This document shows, one piece after another, positions 1-10,150 of a DNA stretch of 64,000 bases (positions are counted from its first letter, which is position 1; each line of letters opens with the position of its first letter). Source of the DNA: Entrophospora sp. SA101. Taxonomy: Eukaryota; Glomeromycota; Glomeromycetes; Entrophosporales; Entrophosporaceae. The DNA lies in the NCBI GenBank assembly GCA_958430865.1, contig CAUDNR010000269.1, positions 64,116 through 128,115 on the forward strand. Reading direction: 5' to 3'. The notes beneath the pieces were generated by a model, which worked only from the letters and a program-made list of their open reading frames with translations, did no database searches and was not told the DNA's origin. The position numbers and the translations under genes are program-made.

Positions 1-835
1 GCAATTACATTCATTAATAGAATAATCTACATTACACGACAAACGCATCATATTACTAACATTCTATTCACAAATATCTATTCAATATTAATAAGTTGAA
101 CGAAAATAGTTGGAAAAAGCGGATTAGAGGTTGAAATCATGTGGTATACTACAATTTATCTACTGGTAGCCAGTTGTCAAATAATGAAATAAAAAGTCAA
201 GGTCTGGAACAATTTATTAATAATAAAAAAAAGAGATCTAATTCTTGATTTATTTTTAATTAGTTTAATTTGCTCAAAAAATCAAACAGTTGGTTTATAT
301 TCAATAGAAATTTCTGCTCTTAACCTATCGAATGAGTTATATATTTTCATATGAATGGATGCAGTGGTTGTTCCACGATGGTTGTCTCACACTGTATAAT
401 TTAATTTATTTTGATCATTGTTATTGTTGTTATTATCATTATAATTATCATAATCAATTATTATTGAGTTGAATACGAAAATGGTTTCAAGGGTCTTCGA
501 CGCAGTAAGATTTTTTTATCAAAATTTATCGAATCATCATTGTTTCAATTCATTCCTTCTTTTCTCTACATATTTACAAATCGCAATCGCATAATCTATT
601 GATACTTGTCAGTTATATAAAATAAATATATAATGCACGTTTCCTTCTCCCCGAATGAGCAAGGGCATATCTTATCTAAATATCAACATGCATGCCAAAA
701 ATTTCTAATAGTTATTTAAAAATTTTTTATGCATCCAATATTGACAGTTAACATTAATATTAATATTGACATAGAGATTGTTATATAAAGTCAATCATGT
801 TAAATACAACATGTAACTGTAATTTCAACACTGAA
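1..835. other. AT-rich intergenic sequence, no gene seen
   Basis: I see no convincing coding sequence or RNA gene here. The stretch is AT-rich with short simple runs and stops in all frames. It may be decayed transposon flank, since a hAT-related repeat follows directly. Confidence 0.5.
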
Positions 836-960
836 TAATATTTATTAAATATTCAGCGAGTATTTGGTTGATTTTTCATTGAGATTGATTGACATTGACC
901 AAATATAATAAATTGAAAGAGGATATTCAGTGAATGAATTGGCATACCCAGATAGATTTT
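820..960 (+). repeat. Repeat related to the hAT-like end near 38.5 kb
   Basis: The segment holds an AATAATATT box, then ATTCAGCGAGTATTTGGTT, an ATTGATTGACATTGACC motif and a second ATATTCAGTGAATGAAT. The same order occurs on the minus strand at about 38480-38573, next to a BED zinc-finger remnant. I infer two decayed copies of one hAT-type terminal region. No intact ends or target-site duplication could be assigned here. Confidence 0.4.
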
Positions 961-1171
961 GGGGTTGAATCCTTTATTATTTGATCAAAGAATAAGAGGG
1001 TAATATATATTCCTGGGAATAAATCCAATGGTATTCGGGGTATGCGATGCACCACCCCCTTACGAAAAATATATCAAAGTAGGACCGGGAAAACTCTATT
1101 GTATGTGACCGCCAAATTAAATGACAAATCATATTAATGCGAATCGATTTTCCGAACACACTTTAAAATTA

Positions 1172-1586
1172 TTATATGAAATTATCTTTATTGACTAAAA
1201 TATTTAAAAGAAAGCTTTGTGTACTTGATTGACTAAAATGATTATAAATTAAAAATGTTTCATCATCTACTGCAATCAAACAAGGATTAATATCAGAATA
1301 AGAACGTATTCCCAAAAAATAAATTACTTCTCGTGGTGTAATATGAATTGTAATGTCTCCCTCCTCCTGCCAAATTTTCACATGAAAAATACCGTTGTGA
1401 TACAGGAAGACAGGCCTTAATAGAAATATATGATAAATGATCTAAAAATCCTGCCGGCTTTTCTACCCATGAATGTCCTTGCCCACATTTTTCATAAAAC
1501 GTAATAACTTTGCCCAAAAACTTGATAATTGACTCCAAGTGAAATAATTTGACCACATTTACAAATAACTTTTTTAGCATTGACAA
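1172..1586 (-). pseudogene. Frameshifted remnant of an unrecognised protein
   Basis: Two overlapping minus-strand frames look like one broken coding sequence. The upstream frame (1586 to about 1385) contains a CGQGHSW motif and a segment ending PVSQRY. The downstream frame (1381-1172) continues with KIWQEEGDITIHITPREV and INPCLIAVDDETFLIYN, which reads like genuine globular protein. The switch of frame near 1385 suggests a one-base indel. There is no good start codon in the second frame. I do not recognise the family. A lineage-specific expanded family of AM fungi is possible, but that is a guess. Confidence 0.35.
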
Positions 1587-1702
1587 ATTCTTGAAAGTTA
1601 GGTATGTAGTAAAACGTTTTTGGCGTGGATTTTTTTATTATGACATTCATTTTAAATTTTTTAATTTTATTATTATTGGTGACATTTTTTTGATTTTTTT
1701 GT

Positions 1703-1792
1703 TAATACACATTTAAACTCGATTTATTTATATTATAAAATACTTTAAACAATTGATTGTTGCGCCCGACTTATCGAGTTTAGATGTGTATA
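1703..1792. repeat. Short inverted repeat (hairpin)
   Basis: TACACATTTAAACTCGAT near 1705 is matched in reverse complement by ATCGAGTTTAGATGTGTA near 1773, with one mismatch and about 50 bases between the arms. It could be a small MITE or the end of a decayed element. Confidence 0.5.
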
Positions 1793-1810
1793 AATAAACA
1801 TTTTTTATTA

Positions 1811-1888
1811 ATAATGCGAATCAAGCGTAACCGATGACATTTTTTATTTTTTCTATGTCTGAGAATCAATGTAACCGATAACATTTTT
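1811..1888 (+). repeat. 78-bp dispersed direct repeat, copy 1
   Basis: This stretch contains AATGCGAATCAAGCGTAACC, then CTATGTCTGAGAATCAATG and TAACCGATAACATTTTTT. It recurs almost unchanged and in the same orientation at 5521-5598. The two copies flank the ammonium-transporter pseudogene, ISA2 and the 1.35-kb inverted-repeat element. Confidence 0.7.
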
Positions 1889-1911
1889 TTTTTTTTTTTT
1901 AATATTAAATC

Positions 1912-2820
1912 ATGATATTATGTTTAAAAATATTAGTAGGATTAGTATTCTTTGTGATCTGGACAACTTTGATTTATGATTTTATCGCATATTGGTGTTG
2001 GTCGGATAATGGATGTTTGCACATTTGGGTGGACTTGATTTTGCTGGCGGGACACCAATACACATTTCATCAGGTTCTGCTGCTCTGGCTTATTCATATG
2101 TATTAGGTCCAAGAAGAGACATTGGTACAGGTGATTTTAGACCTCGTAATATCATGAATGTCATCCTAGGCACTGCACTGCTTTGGTTTGGTTGGTTTGG
2201 TTTCATTGGTGGAAGTGTATTATCAATTGATACAAGAACAATCTTAGTATGTACTGTGACAAACCTAGCAGCATCGATAGGTGGTTTAACATGGATGTTG
2301 ATAGATTACCGATTCGAACATAGATTCTCTGTGGTTGGGTTTTGTTCAGGTGCATACCTACTGCTGGGTATATTAGCATACCATCATCGTTGCTTTTTAG
2401 TATTTTTCCAGGAGTAATTTGTAACATTCTTGTCAAATTAAGAGATATGATGATGTTTTGGATGTGTTTGCAATACATGGTATTAGGTGGTGCTTGTTGA
2501 TTGGTATATTTGCACAAAAAGAGATTGCTTTATTAGATGGTATCACTTGAATAAATGGTGGTTGGTTGGATGGTAATTTCATACAATTGTTATATCAGTT
2601 ATTTGTTGTAATGGCAGGACTTGGTTATAGTTTTGTTATAACCTTGTTAATACTACTTGCTATGGATCAAATTCCTGTATTGAAATTGAGGGTTAGATCT
2701 AATGAGGAAAATAATGGAATTGACAAGTCAGAATTAGGTGAAATGGGAGATAACCCTCAGGATGAAAGGATGAGAATTGAGCCAGAGATGAATGATACAG
2801 ATCAAAGAGTTATTCCATAA
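1912..2820 (+). pseudogene. AMT: Ammonium transporter (AMT/MEP/Rh) pseudogene, 5'-truncated
   Basis: Spliced over several frameshifts, this matches the C-terminal two thirds of an AMT/MEP ammonium channel. The first frame (1912-2106) starts in a membrane segment with VIWTTLIYDFIAYW. The frame then changes and gives the family signature DFAGGTPIHISSGSAALA, which holds the first pore histidine. LGTALLWFGWFGF and TNLAASIGGLTWMLIDY follow, as in fungal AMTs. After about 2345 the frame is lost repeatedly, and the second pore-His region (AIHGI, near 2470) is interrupted. The last membrane helix and an acidic tail (2566-2820) are again readable. The N-terminal helices and start codon are missing. 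Intact members import NH4+/NH3 across the plasma membrane, but this copy cannot encode a functional channel. Confidence 0.85.
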
Positions 2821-3248
2821 AATTAAATCTTTTTATTTTGAAGAAAGGTTTTATACTCTATTATTAAATAATTTTTATTTTATTTATGAAAATAATAATC
2901 CCATTGCCCCTAATGTTAATAATGATAATCTCAATATTAATGATATAATAATAGTAATAATAATATTATTAATGATAATCTTAATAATAATAATAACATG
3001 GTTGATTGGTAATAGTTAGCATTTATTAAGCAACAAACAAAAATAATAATAGCAGTGAAAATTCATTCATTTTTTAGCCTGTACCAATTTTGTCATAAAT
3101 CTTGGTGATATGTTTTCAATGAGAAATTTTATTGTTTTTAATCTTGATAATAATAATATTTTATTACTTTTAAACAAATTACAAAAAAATTAAATACATA
3201 TAAATATTATAAATAAATAAATAACTTGCCTTAATTCTAATTGTTTAT
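2821..3248. other. Intergenic, low-complexity
   Basis: AT-rich sequence with ATA/AAT runs, between the transporter pseudogene and the convergent 3' end of ISA2. The open frame at 2792-3019 is an asparagine- and isoleucine-rich artefact of these runs. Confidence 0.5.
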
Positions 3249-4018
3249 TCACAACTTAACCTCAAAACTAATTCCACACCTAAAAATCATCATTATATTA
3301 TTCTATTTCCATCTGTAATATACATATAAAAACAATAGCATACCAATAACAACAGTGATATTAATAACTACATACCCACAGCCAGACACTGCTTGCGGAT
3401 TATCTATTACTTGGAATTGTGACCCGATTAATTCCTCTGTATAATCTATTTTTGAACCTTTAATTAATCCTAAAGATATTTCATCTATTATCACTTTTGC
3501 TCCATTCTTATCAAAAACTCTATATAATAACATAACATTTTTTTTAGATTGTAATAATAAATTTTATATAATTACATATATGACAACTTACACATCATCT
3601 TCTTTTAATGAATTAGTTTTCACTAAATCGTAAAAATATTGAAACCCATGACATCCACCAGAATCTACTCTTATTCTCAATGCATTACTCTTATTGTTGT
3701 TATGATCATTGTCATGCTTTGTTATCGACAAAAGTTTCTTTTTATTATAAAGCATTAGAATTCCTCATTATATATTTCAAAAGCAAATATTATAAAATAA
3801 AAGATTATAAAAACCTTAACAGCCCGATCTGTAATTTCAATTCTATTGTCATTTTTTATTTGTTCTTTTTGTAGTCCTTGCTTAAATTGCGTAAAATTTC
3901 TTTGCGAGTAATAACCATCAAAAAATTTTATTTTTGTTGATTCATTCTTTACATTTCTTGTTGAATAAGAAGAATGCCTTAAATTATTGTAAACTTGACT
4001 CTTGTAAAATCTAAACAT
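3249..4018 (-). CDS. ISA2: Mitochondrial iron-sulfur assembly protein Isa2/ISCA2
   Basis: A-type Fe-S carrier. With Isa1 and Iba57 it is needed to make mitochondrial [4Fe-4S] clusters (family knowledge). The model has four exons: 4018-3815, 3737-3592, 3519-3376 and 3279-3249, all with GT-AG introns and matching phases, giving 174 aa. The N-terminus is rich in Arg/Ser/Lys, as in a mitochondrial presequence. Exon 2 has the conserved RIRVDSGGCHGFQY with the first cluster-binding Cys. Exon 3 has GAKVIIDEISLGLIKGSKID and DNPQA. The final 31-nt exon completes the SGCGCGISF motif with the other two ligand cysteines. Without that exon the reading runs into a false hydrophobic tail. It is the only intact gene in the first 6.6 kb, convergent with the AMT pseudogene. 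Confidence in identity is very high; the exact presequence start is less sure. Confidence 0.93.
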
Positions 4019-4092
4019 TACGAAAAAATCAATTTATTATTATTATAATCTAGACGTTACACGGACGTATGTAGCACTTGATATTAATATTA
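4019..4092. promoter_or_regulatory. Likely ISA2 upstream region, cut by an element insertion
   Basis: Only about 74 bases separate the ISA2 start codon from the TA-flanked end of the inverted-repeat element at 4093. Any ISA2 promoter must therefore lie in this short spacer or inside the element. I see no clear TATA or other motif. Confidence 0.25.
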
Positions 4093-5445
4093 CAGGTCAC
4101 TCCTGTTATAAGGACAGCTCGTTATAGTGACATTTTTCAAAAACACACTTTATAAATATTAATTTACTCCCGTTATAATGACATTCATTATGTATCCCGT
4201 TATAAGAGTATAAGGACAATTATCCCGTTATAGTGACATCCGTCATAAGGACATGTCAGTACAACGAGAGAACCAATCAAATCACTCAAGTCACTGTGAC
4301 AAAATCAGATAGCTAATTATTTACGTTTTTAATGTTTTATTTAATATTACTAATACTAAACACATTAAACACAAATTACTCACATCAAGTTTATCATTAT
4401 TAAAACTAAAATTAACAATAATCAATTCGCAAATTGTTGTTGTGGTGACAAAGTATCTATTATTTTCAAGAATGGGTTTGTGAATTGTAACAAACTATCT
4501 TTACGTTTTTGATTGATCTCTTATTGTTTTTTGATGATGATGAAATACAGAAATGAAATATTTTACATTTTTGACTTTTTTTGATGACGTTTTCAAACAA
4601 GACTATCCCTTAAACGAATTTTGGTCCAAATCTGGTTCAAAAATTCCCAATTGTGACTCAAAAATTATAAAAAAAGATATTTTCACCACAATATTTCTTA
4701 TTTCATAAATGATATTCAAAACCCCATACTTCTATTAAAAAAATTTATTTGGTAAAATGTAAAATTACCCATTTTTTTGTTATTTTCTTGCAGATCACGT
4801 TTTTTGATAGTAAAAATTTGCGATACAGTTATATATACCTTATATCACCTTCACTAAAATTATTAGCTAGTATGTAAACACTACTAATAGAACTTGTTGG
4901 CAGATCAAATTACACGATTTATGTCTAAGAACCATAGGTCTAGCATCAATAATTCAAATTTTCCATATGGTGAACTTTTTAAAAAAATACAAATATTTCT
5001 TTACTTATAAAAAATCTTAAATATGATTCCAATATGTACGATTTTTTTAAAATAATTTTTTCAGAATATATGTTAATTAAAAATGTAAAAATATTTAGGG
5101 TTTGTTAGTAGTAGTAGTATTTTAAGAGGGATTGAATTTACTCGGGAGATCTACACAAATTTGGACCAAAAATCCCTGTACGTTTAAGGATAAAAGAATT
5201 ATGAACTTACACTAAAAATTTTTGCAAATTTTTAAAAACGTTTTTTCTAAATCTTTTAATCATTAATGATTATAATTAAACTTTTGCTAAATTGTTGATT
5301 TTAAAATAAATCAATAATTTCTAAAAAAATTTTATAATCATTTTTCAAGTCATGTGACTTTACATGAACTCCCGTTATAAGAACATCTTGTTATACGGAC
5401 TTTTTTTGCTTGTCCCATGAGTTCCCTTATAACGGGAGTGACCTG
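4093..5445. mobile_element. 1.35-kb non-autonomous inverted-repeat element with TA target site (Tc1/mariner-pogo-like)
   Basis: The element starts CAGGTCACTCCTGTTATAAG and ends CTTATAACGGGAGTGACCTG. It is flanked on both sides by TA (4091-4092 and 5446-5447). The terminal motifs recur just inside each end in further GTTATA-A/G-GACA units (about 4115-4255 and 5370-5400). A second, internal inverted pair lies at about 4607-4632 and 5159-5189 (TTTGGTCCAAAT against ATTTGGACCAAA, each next to CTTAAACG or CGTTTAAG). There is no transposase frame. CAG ends, GTTATAA repeats and a TA duplication are typical of pogo/Tigger-type Tc1-mariner elements, so a transposase supplied in trans is the likely mobiliser (inference). 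Confidence 0.75.
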
Positions 5446-5520
5446 TATTAATAATAATTAGCATTAATATGAAACAGTGAGGGTTGACTGAATTTGCCTT
5501 ACTCTAGTTTATTAATAATA

Positions 5521-5598
5521 ATAATGCGAAACAAGCATAACCGATAACATTCTTTATTTTTCTATGTCTGAGAATCAATGTAACCGATAACATTTTTT
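5521..5598 (+). repeat. 78-bp dispersed direct repeat, copy 2
   Basis: Near-identical to 1811-1888 (AATGCGAAACAAGCATAACC, then CTATGTCTGAGAATCAATG). A further, weaker AATGCGAATC follows at about 5641. Probably part of a decayed repeat family. Confidence 0.65.
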
Positions 5599-5958
5599 TC
5601 TTCAAATAATATAAAAGCGGTGACCTTTTCCATTTTCTATCAATGCGAATCTATGGTGAGGCGGTCACATTTTTTTTTTAAAAGTACTTTCGAATCATAG
5701 TGTTAAAAAAAATTCTGTAACAATAATAAATAATTAATGACGCGTTTGTCGATCAAATAAAATTTGTCATCTTTTTTTTTTAAAAAAAAAGTCGTTTGTG
5801 ATAAATAAAAGAAGAAAAGAAAAAGAACTAGCCGATATTGCTGGGTAAAGTACATCACAAGAGTGTTGGCGGCGGTTATCGCCCTCGTCGTCACTCTAGT
5901 TATTATAAAAAGAATGGTGGTGGTTGCGATCATTGCAACTAGTTAATACGTAGAATAT

Positions 5959-6492
5959 TTGGAACTAGTTTCCCTGAAGTTATATCTATTAATAAAATAT
6001 ACTACTTTTCGTGTTTATTTTATTAACTTGTGTTTCAAAAGGGAAGCTAGAAGAAAGACCTCCAAGACACTTTGGTGTCTCTTGTATGGAGATCCCGTTA
6101 CTTCTGCTTTTCCTATTGACATTAACAATAGTGGTGCCATGTCCATCGGACGCTTGAAAGAAAAAATCAAAATTTCTAGCGACACGAAAGCAAAAGATAT
6201 TATACTATGGAAAACGAACATCGCGTATGATGAAAATATAGAGGTAATAGATATTGAACTTGAACTTTCTGTATTTTCAAATTTTTCAACATCTATTATT
6301 TTACTACAAATGCAAACAACCTTCTTAGCACGAATGGTATGGGGATATGGGTGTTTTAAAAGTCACTCTTTACGAAAATATGGTAAAAATAGTGGTTTAA
6401 GTGTGTTACCTAATATAATAATAATCGACCCCATTTTACTTTTGAAAAAAAAACATATTATTTGTTTAATAAGATTCTACATTAATTTGTAA
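5959..6492 (+). pseudogene. Remnant of a Crinkler (CRN) N-terminal domain protein
   Basis: The open frame gains family character only from about 6069. LWCLLYGDPVTSAFPIDI, GRLKEKIK and KDIILWKTNI follow the order and spacing of the ubiquitin-like CRN N-terminal domain of fungal Crinklers, which ends in an LxLW/ILWK-type motif. An acidic stretch (IEVIDIELEL) continues to about 6265. The C-terminal effector region is absent, as the frame runs into unrelated sequence. There is no start codon at the proper place before the domain, where an extra 36 or so residues precede it. Crinklers are secreted or host-directed proteins in oomycetes and occur in large families in AM fungi. Here I infer a broken copy rather than an active gene. 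A 5' exon of a spliced CRN cannot be fully excluded. Confidence 0.6.
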
Positions 6493-6664
6493 CTTAGCAT
6501 AGAATTTATATAGGTTTTAAAAAATGTAGATTTTGCATTTACACCTCAGGAAATTCAATACAATAAAGAAGCAAAAAACTCTTCAATTTATTTAAAGAAT
6601 CTGAAGTTCTTAATATTTTCAAAGTTTTATTAACTATTTACATTCATGGAAGTTCTTGTTTAGC
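6493..6664. other. Junction region left of the 12-kb repeat
   Basis: Unique AT-rich sequence between the CRN remnant and the first base shared with copy B. A short frame (about 6524-6628) reads like degraded protein but is not recognised. Confidence 0.35.
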
Positions 6665-6692
6665 TATAATAGTAATAATGATAAAATTTTAC

Positions 6693-6819
6693 CTAATCCA
6701 TTCCCCCATTGACCTTTTAACCATAAAAATATTCCCAACAGCAAATGTATTACCCCCCATGTGAATAATGTTTTTTGTGATGGAGGTAATGAGGAAAATA
6801 TATATGAAATGGAATGCAT
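6693..6819 (-). pseudogene. Orphan exon 1 of the Zrg17/ZnT6-like transporter gene
   Basis: Identical to exon 1 (52013-52139) of the transporter in copy B, including the start codon and GT donor. The repeat ends 28 bases into intron 1, so exons 2-7 are absent here. It could only give a short peptide of about 42 residues plus intron read-through, with one hydrophobic segment. Confidence 0.9.
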
Positions 6820-7079
6820 TATTATTAATCATCAGTTAGTTTGATTATTAGTTAGTATTGATTAATTGGTTAGTATTATTGGTTCAATGACTCGAGAAAA
6901 ACGCGCAGTTGCATCAACTTCAAAAAACCCGTGCAAAGAGTTTTTGCCTTTTTAGTAGCGTTGGTCATCATTTTCTCTAAATTGAACCAATCAATTGATT
7001 GGCAGATAATAAATTCATCTAAATTATGAACTAATGAATGGGATTCATTATTAATTACAAATAATAAATAATTAATGGT
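6820..7079. promoter_or_regulatory. Upstream region of the Zrg17-like gene (copy A)
   Basis: This lies between the transporter start codon (minus strand) and the SR-protein remnant (plus strand). It contains a TTAGTTTGATTATTAGTTAG-type run and an isolated GC-richer patch, CTCGAGAAAAACGCGC, near 6891. No defined site was recognised. Confidence 0.25.
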
Positions 7080-7457
7080 TTGAAAAGAACAACAACAACT
7101 CTTTACGTTAGTAAATATGTCTTACACTTTCATGAACACGATGTGGCTGGGTACGTTGAAAGATATGGACATGATGGTGGTAGGATCCTGGGGAATTCCA
7201 TAACGTTGAATGATATAGTCTTCACGTATATCTCTTTGAGGATCTTATTCCGTTATAGTAGTACTTACAAGGTTTGGTTTCCTGCTGATTGTTTTGTTAA
7301 GTCGAAAAACAAAAACAAAAACATTTATTTATATTATTCACAAATATTTGATTGGTCTTTTGTAGAATTTGAAGATAGAACAAATATGCAGAGGTGTTTA
7401 TAATGAATATCATGGTGCCAATGTTGAAGGCCATAGATTAAGATATTCAATCATCTA
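7080..7457 (+). pseudogene. SR-type RNA-binding protein (RRM) pseudogene, copy A
   Basis: The frame from 7080 reads TTTTLYVSKYV, a decayed RNP2-like strand, then HDVAGYVERYGH. After a non-homologous stretch it gives WSFVEFEDR, an RNP1-like strand. A frameshift near 7395 is followed in another frame by NEYHGANVEGHRLR, the end of an SRSF/Srp1-type RRM. In fungal SR proteins these parts are contiguous and the start is MVRTTTTLYV. Here the start is broken by an in-frame TGA just after ATGGTT. The middle insert could be old introns. There is no RS domain. SR proteins guide splice-site choice, but this copy looks dead. Confidence 0.65.
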
Positions 7458-10150
7458 GGAACAACTCCATCACCACCTCATTGTACAATAGAAAATTATT
7501 ACCCGTGATAAAAAAATATTATTTATATATTTTGAATTCAATCATCATCGTCAAACTCTACTGTTAACACAAGAACTAAACCAAAGCTAGAAAAAACATT
7601 AATTCAGAAACAGCTACTGGAGACAATATTAATAAATAATGTTAATAATATAATCTTGATGCTGTGACAAATATTAAGGATGTTTTAAGTGCAGGCAAAT
7701 ATAAATTGCCTGCGCAATTATTAGAGAAATATCATGTAGATGATGATTTTAAAACTGGTTCATGTCAAAAAAAAATAGATCAAATGATAGTAATGATAAT
7801 CTACAAAAGTAATCATTACTATAAATAAGAATTAATATTTGGCCATCTTGTCAATTTTATCACCAAGAAATAATGTTAATGAAAAGAATGTAATAATTAT
7901 CTTTTTGCAAGTCTTGAAAATTATCAAATGGTTTATTGATTTCCAAAACTGAGCTTAATACTAACCAAAATAGCTTTTTTTCACCATTTCATATTTTTTA
8001 AAAATACGCATTTTTTATTTCTAGTTCTTGTTCATTTACTTCCTGATCCTAACTTATTTTCTGTAGGCATAGTACCATTAAATGTGCTTACAGACTCATT
8101 TAAGTGCAAGAAAGAGGCAGTAATCAAGAGCTAAAGTAAATTCTTCAACTAATTAATTGACAAGCACCAAATTATTGTGAGTTTCTTATAATTAACCAAC
8201 AAAAGTAGCCTTTTAAGCCATAATTGTTAATCAACCAAAATGATGCCTTGCAATATCAAGAATCAAAAAGTTTACTTCAAAACATTATAATTCAGCTTTA
8301 AGAATAAAATAAAAAAGATAAATAATTATAATGAATAAATTTTTATATAGTCGATTCTTTAATCAATATTGTTAGTAGTAATTAATGGACAGTAATTCCA
8401 ATTAATTAATAATGAAATTTTTATTCATCTTTGTTAACATTTTAGAGAAAAGAATTAAATCAAGATTGTTTAACAAATTATCATTACTTGTATAACTTTT
8501 TGAGAGCTTTTATATTTGGCAATCTTTTCATCTAATATTTCTAATATTCTATTTATTATATGATATGCATCTGGATGTGATTTATGTACTTGTTACGAAT
8601 CACTACCACCACTGCCATCATTATTAAAATCAGCTTCCATGTTGTTTGATGTTAGAAAATTTCTAATAATCTTTTTATTATTTTTTCAGCAAAATCATAA
8701 ACTCTTCACTACAGTCATACCTCTTTTATATCCCCCTTATTTATATCCTAACCTTGATTAAATCCCACAAATAACAGTTACATTATTTGTAATAAACAAT
8801 TTTCTTATTATAATAATACACTTCCTGGTGATAAAATAGTTTATTTAAAATTTTCTCTAACAAGATTAAAATTGCATAGTTTAAAGAGCAATTTTATCTC
8901 TGGTGATTGATTCATTGTGATTCAGCAATAAAAGAAATTTCTGCATTCTTTGTTTTCTCCTTTTATCACTTTTAATCTTCAAAGTTAAAACTGTGCCAAA
9001 TCTTGTCTTACATAAAGGTTGTTCTACGTACCAATATTGATCAACTTATGTTGCTTCAACACAGGCACTAAAGACAGCTCAAGCATGTTCTTATTTTATT
9101 ATTAATTTACTATTACATGTAGTTAACTAAATTCAAAGCCAAAATTCAAAAAACATAGAGTTAACACAACTCATATGTATGTAAAAGTTCCTCTACATAC
9201 CAATACTGACCTGCCTATGTGTGTTTCAAATTCAAGCACCAAAGACAAATCGAATGCATTTTGATTTTATGAAATGTAACAATAAAAGAAGAAATATTAG
9301 TAATAGTTTTAATTTGTAAAAAAAAGAATGTGCATTTTATTTTGAAAGAAAGTACATAGAAAAATTTTCATTCTTCAACAGATTGCTATCTCTTAAGTCT
9401 AATTCATTGTACTGCGGTTTTGGTATATCCTACAATACATGAATTAATTAATAAAAAATCTTTAATATATCCAAGCAAAGGGAATTGGAGCAGTCATCAT
9501 AGATACTTTGTATTTGCATCATTTTTTGATTTTAAGATTCAAAATGGCGAATTTTATTTATAATTTAAGTTTTAATGTTAAATTTATTAGTTCATGTTGT
9601 AAATAGTCTATTGAATTCTCATATAAATTGTTTATTAATAAAGAATGGATGGATGAAATCTATAGATTTTTAATATGGAAGAAACACATATATATTACTA
9701 TTATACTTTTGCACATTTAAAATATAATCCACCTCTGAGAATCCAGGTCTTAAATGATATTCTAGTTTATTATGAAACCACTACTAATTTTTTACCTATA
9801 TAAATAATATTTACAGGTATTATTATAATTTATTATTAAAAATTTTGTTTAAAAAAAAATTGAATAAATGAATTAATTAATTAATTTAATTAATGAATGA
9901 ATGAATGAATGAATGAATGAATGAATGGATGAATGGATATATAATGTTATAATGATAATAATAATAAAGTTTCTTAAAAAGATTATTAATTTTTTCTAAT
10001 CGAATAAATTTAAATATAAATTTGAGTTTTATGATAATCAATTAATTAAAAATACAATAATAAAATAAATGAAAGTATTAAAAAATATTATTAAAAAAAT
10101 TATAAAAAAATTATTTTTGGTTGTTTATTTAAATAATAAAAAATGACACC
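7458..10150. other. 2.7-kb stretch without a supported gene (copy A)
   Basis: AT-rich. A short frame near 7672-7800 (VLSAGKYKLPAQLLEKYHV) looks protein-like but has no start or continuation. Two diverged 80-base units (about 9018-9103 and 9188-9273) both contain CTACGTACCAATA/CTACATACCAATA followed by ACTAAAGACA/ACCAAAGACA. A TGAA tetranucleotide tract lies at 9893-9936. The last few hundred bases are probably the 3' flank of the Kelch gene. Confidence 0.45.
9893..9936. repeat. (TGAA)n microsatellite, copy A
   Basis: About ten TGAA units, ending in two TGGA variants, preceded by a TTAA-rich palindromic run. The tract is the same length in copy B (55213-55256). Confidence 0.9.

Noticed and set aside
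5703..5933. Minus-strand hydrophobic frame
   Set aside because: Composed of Thr/Ile/Leu runs from simple sequence; no motif, no splice support.
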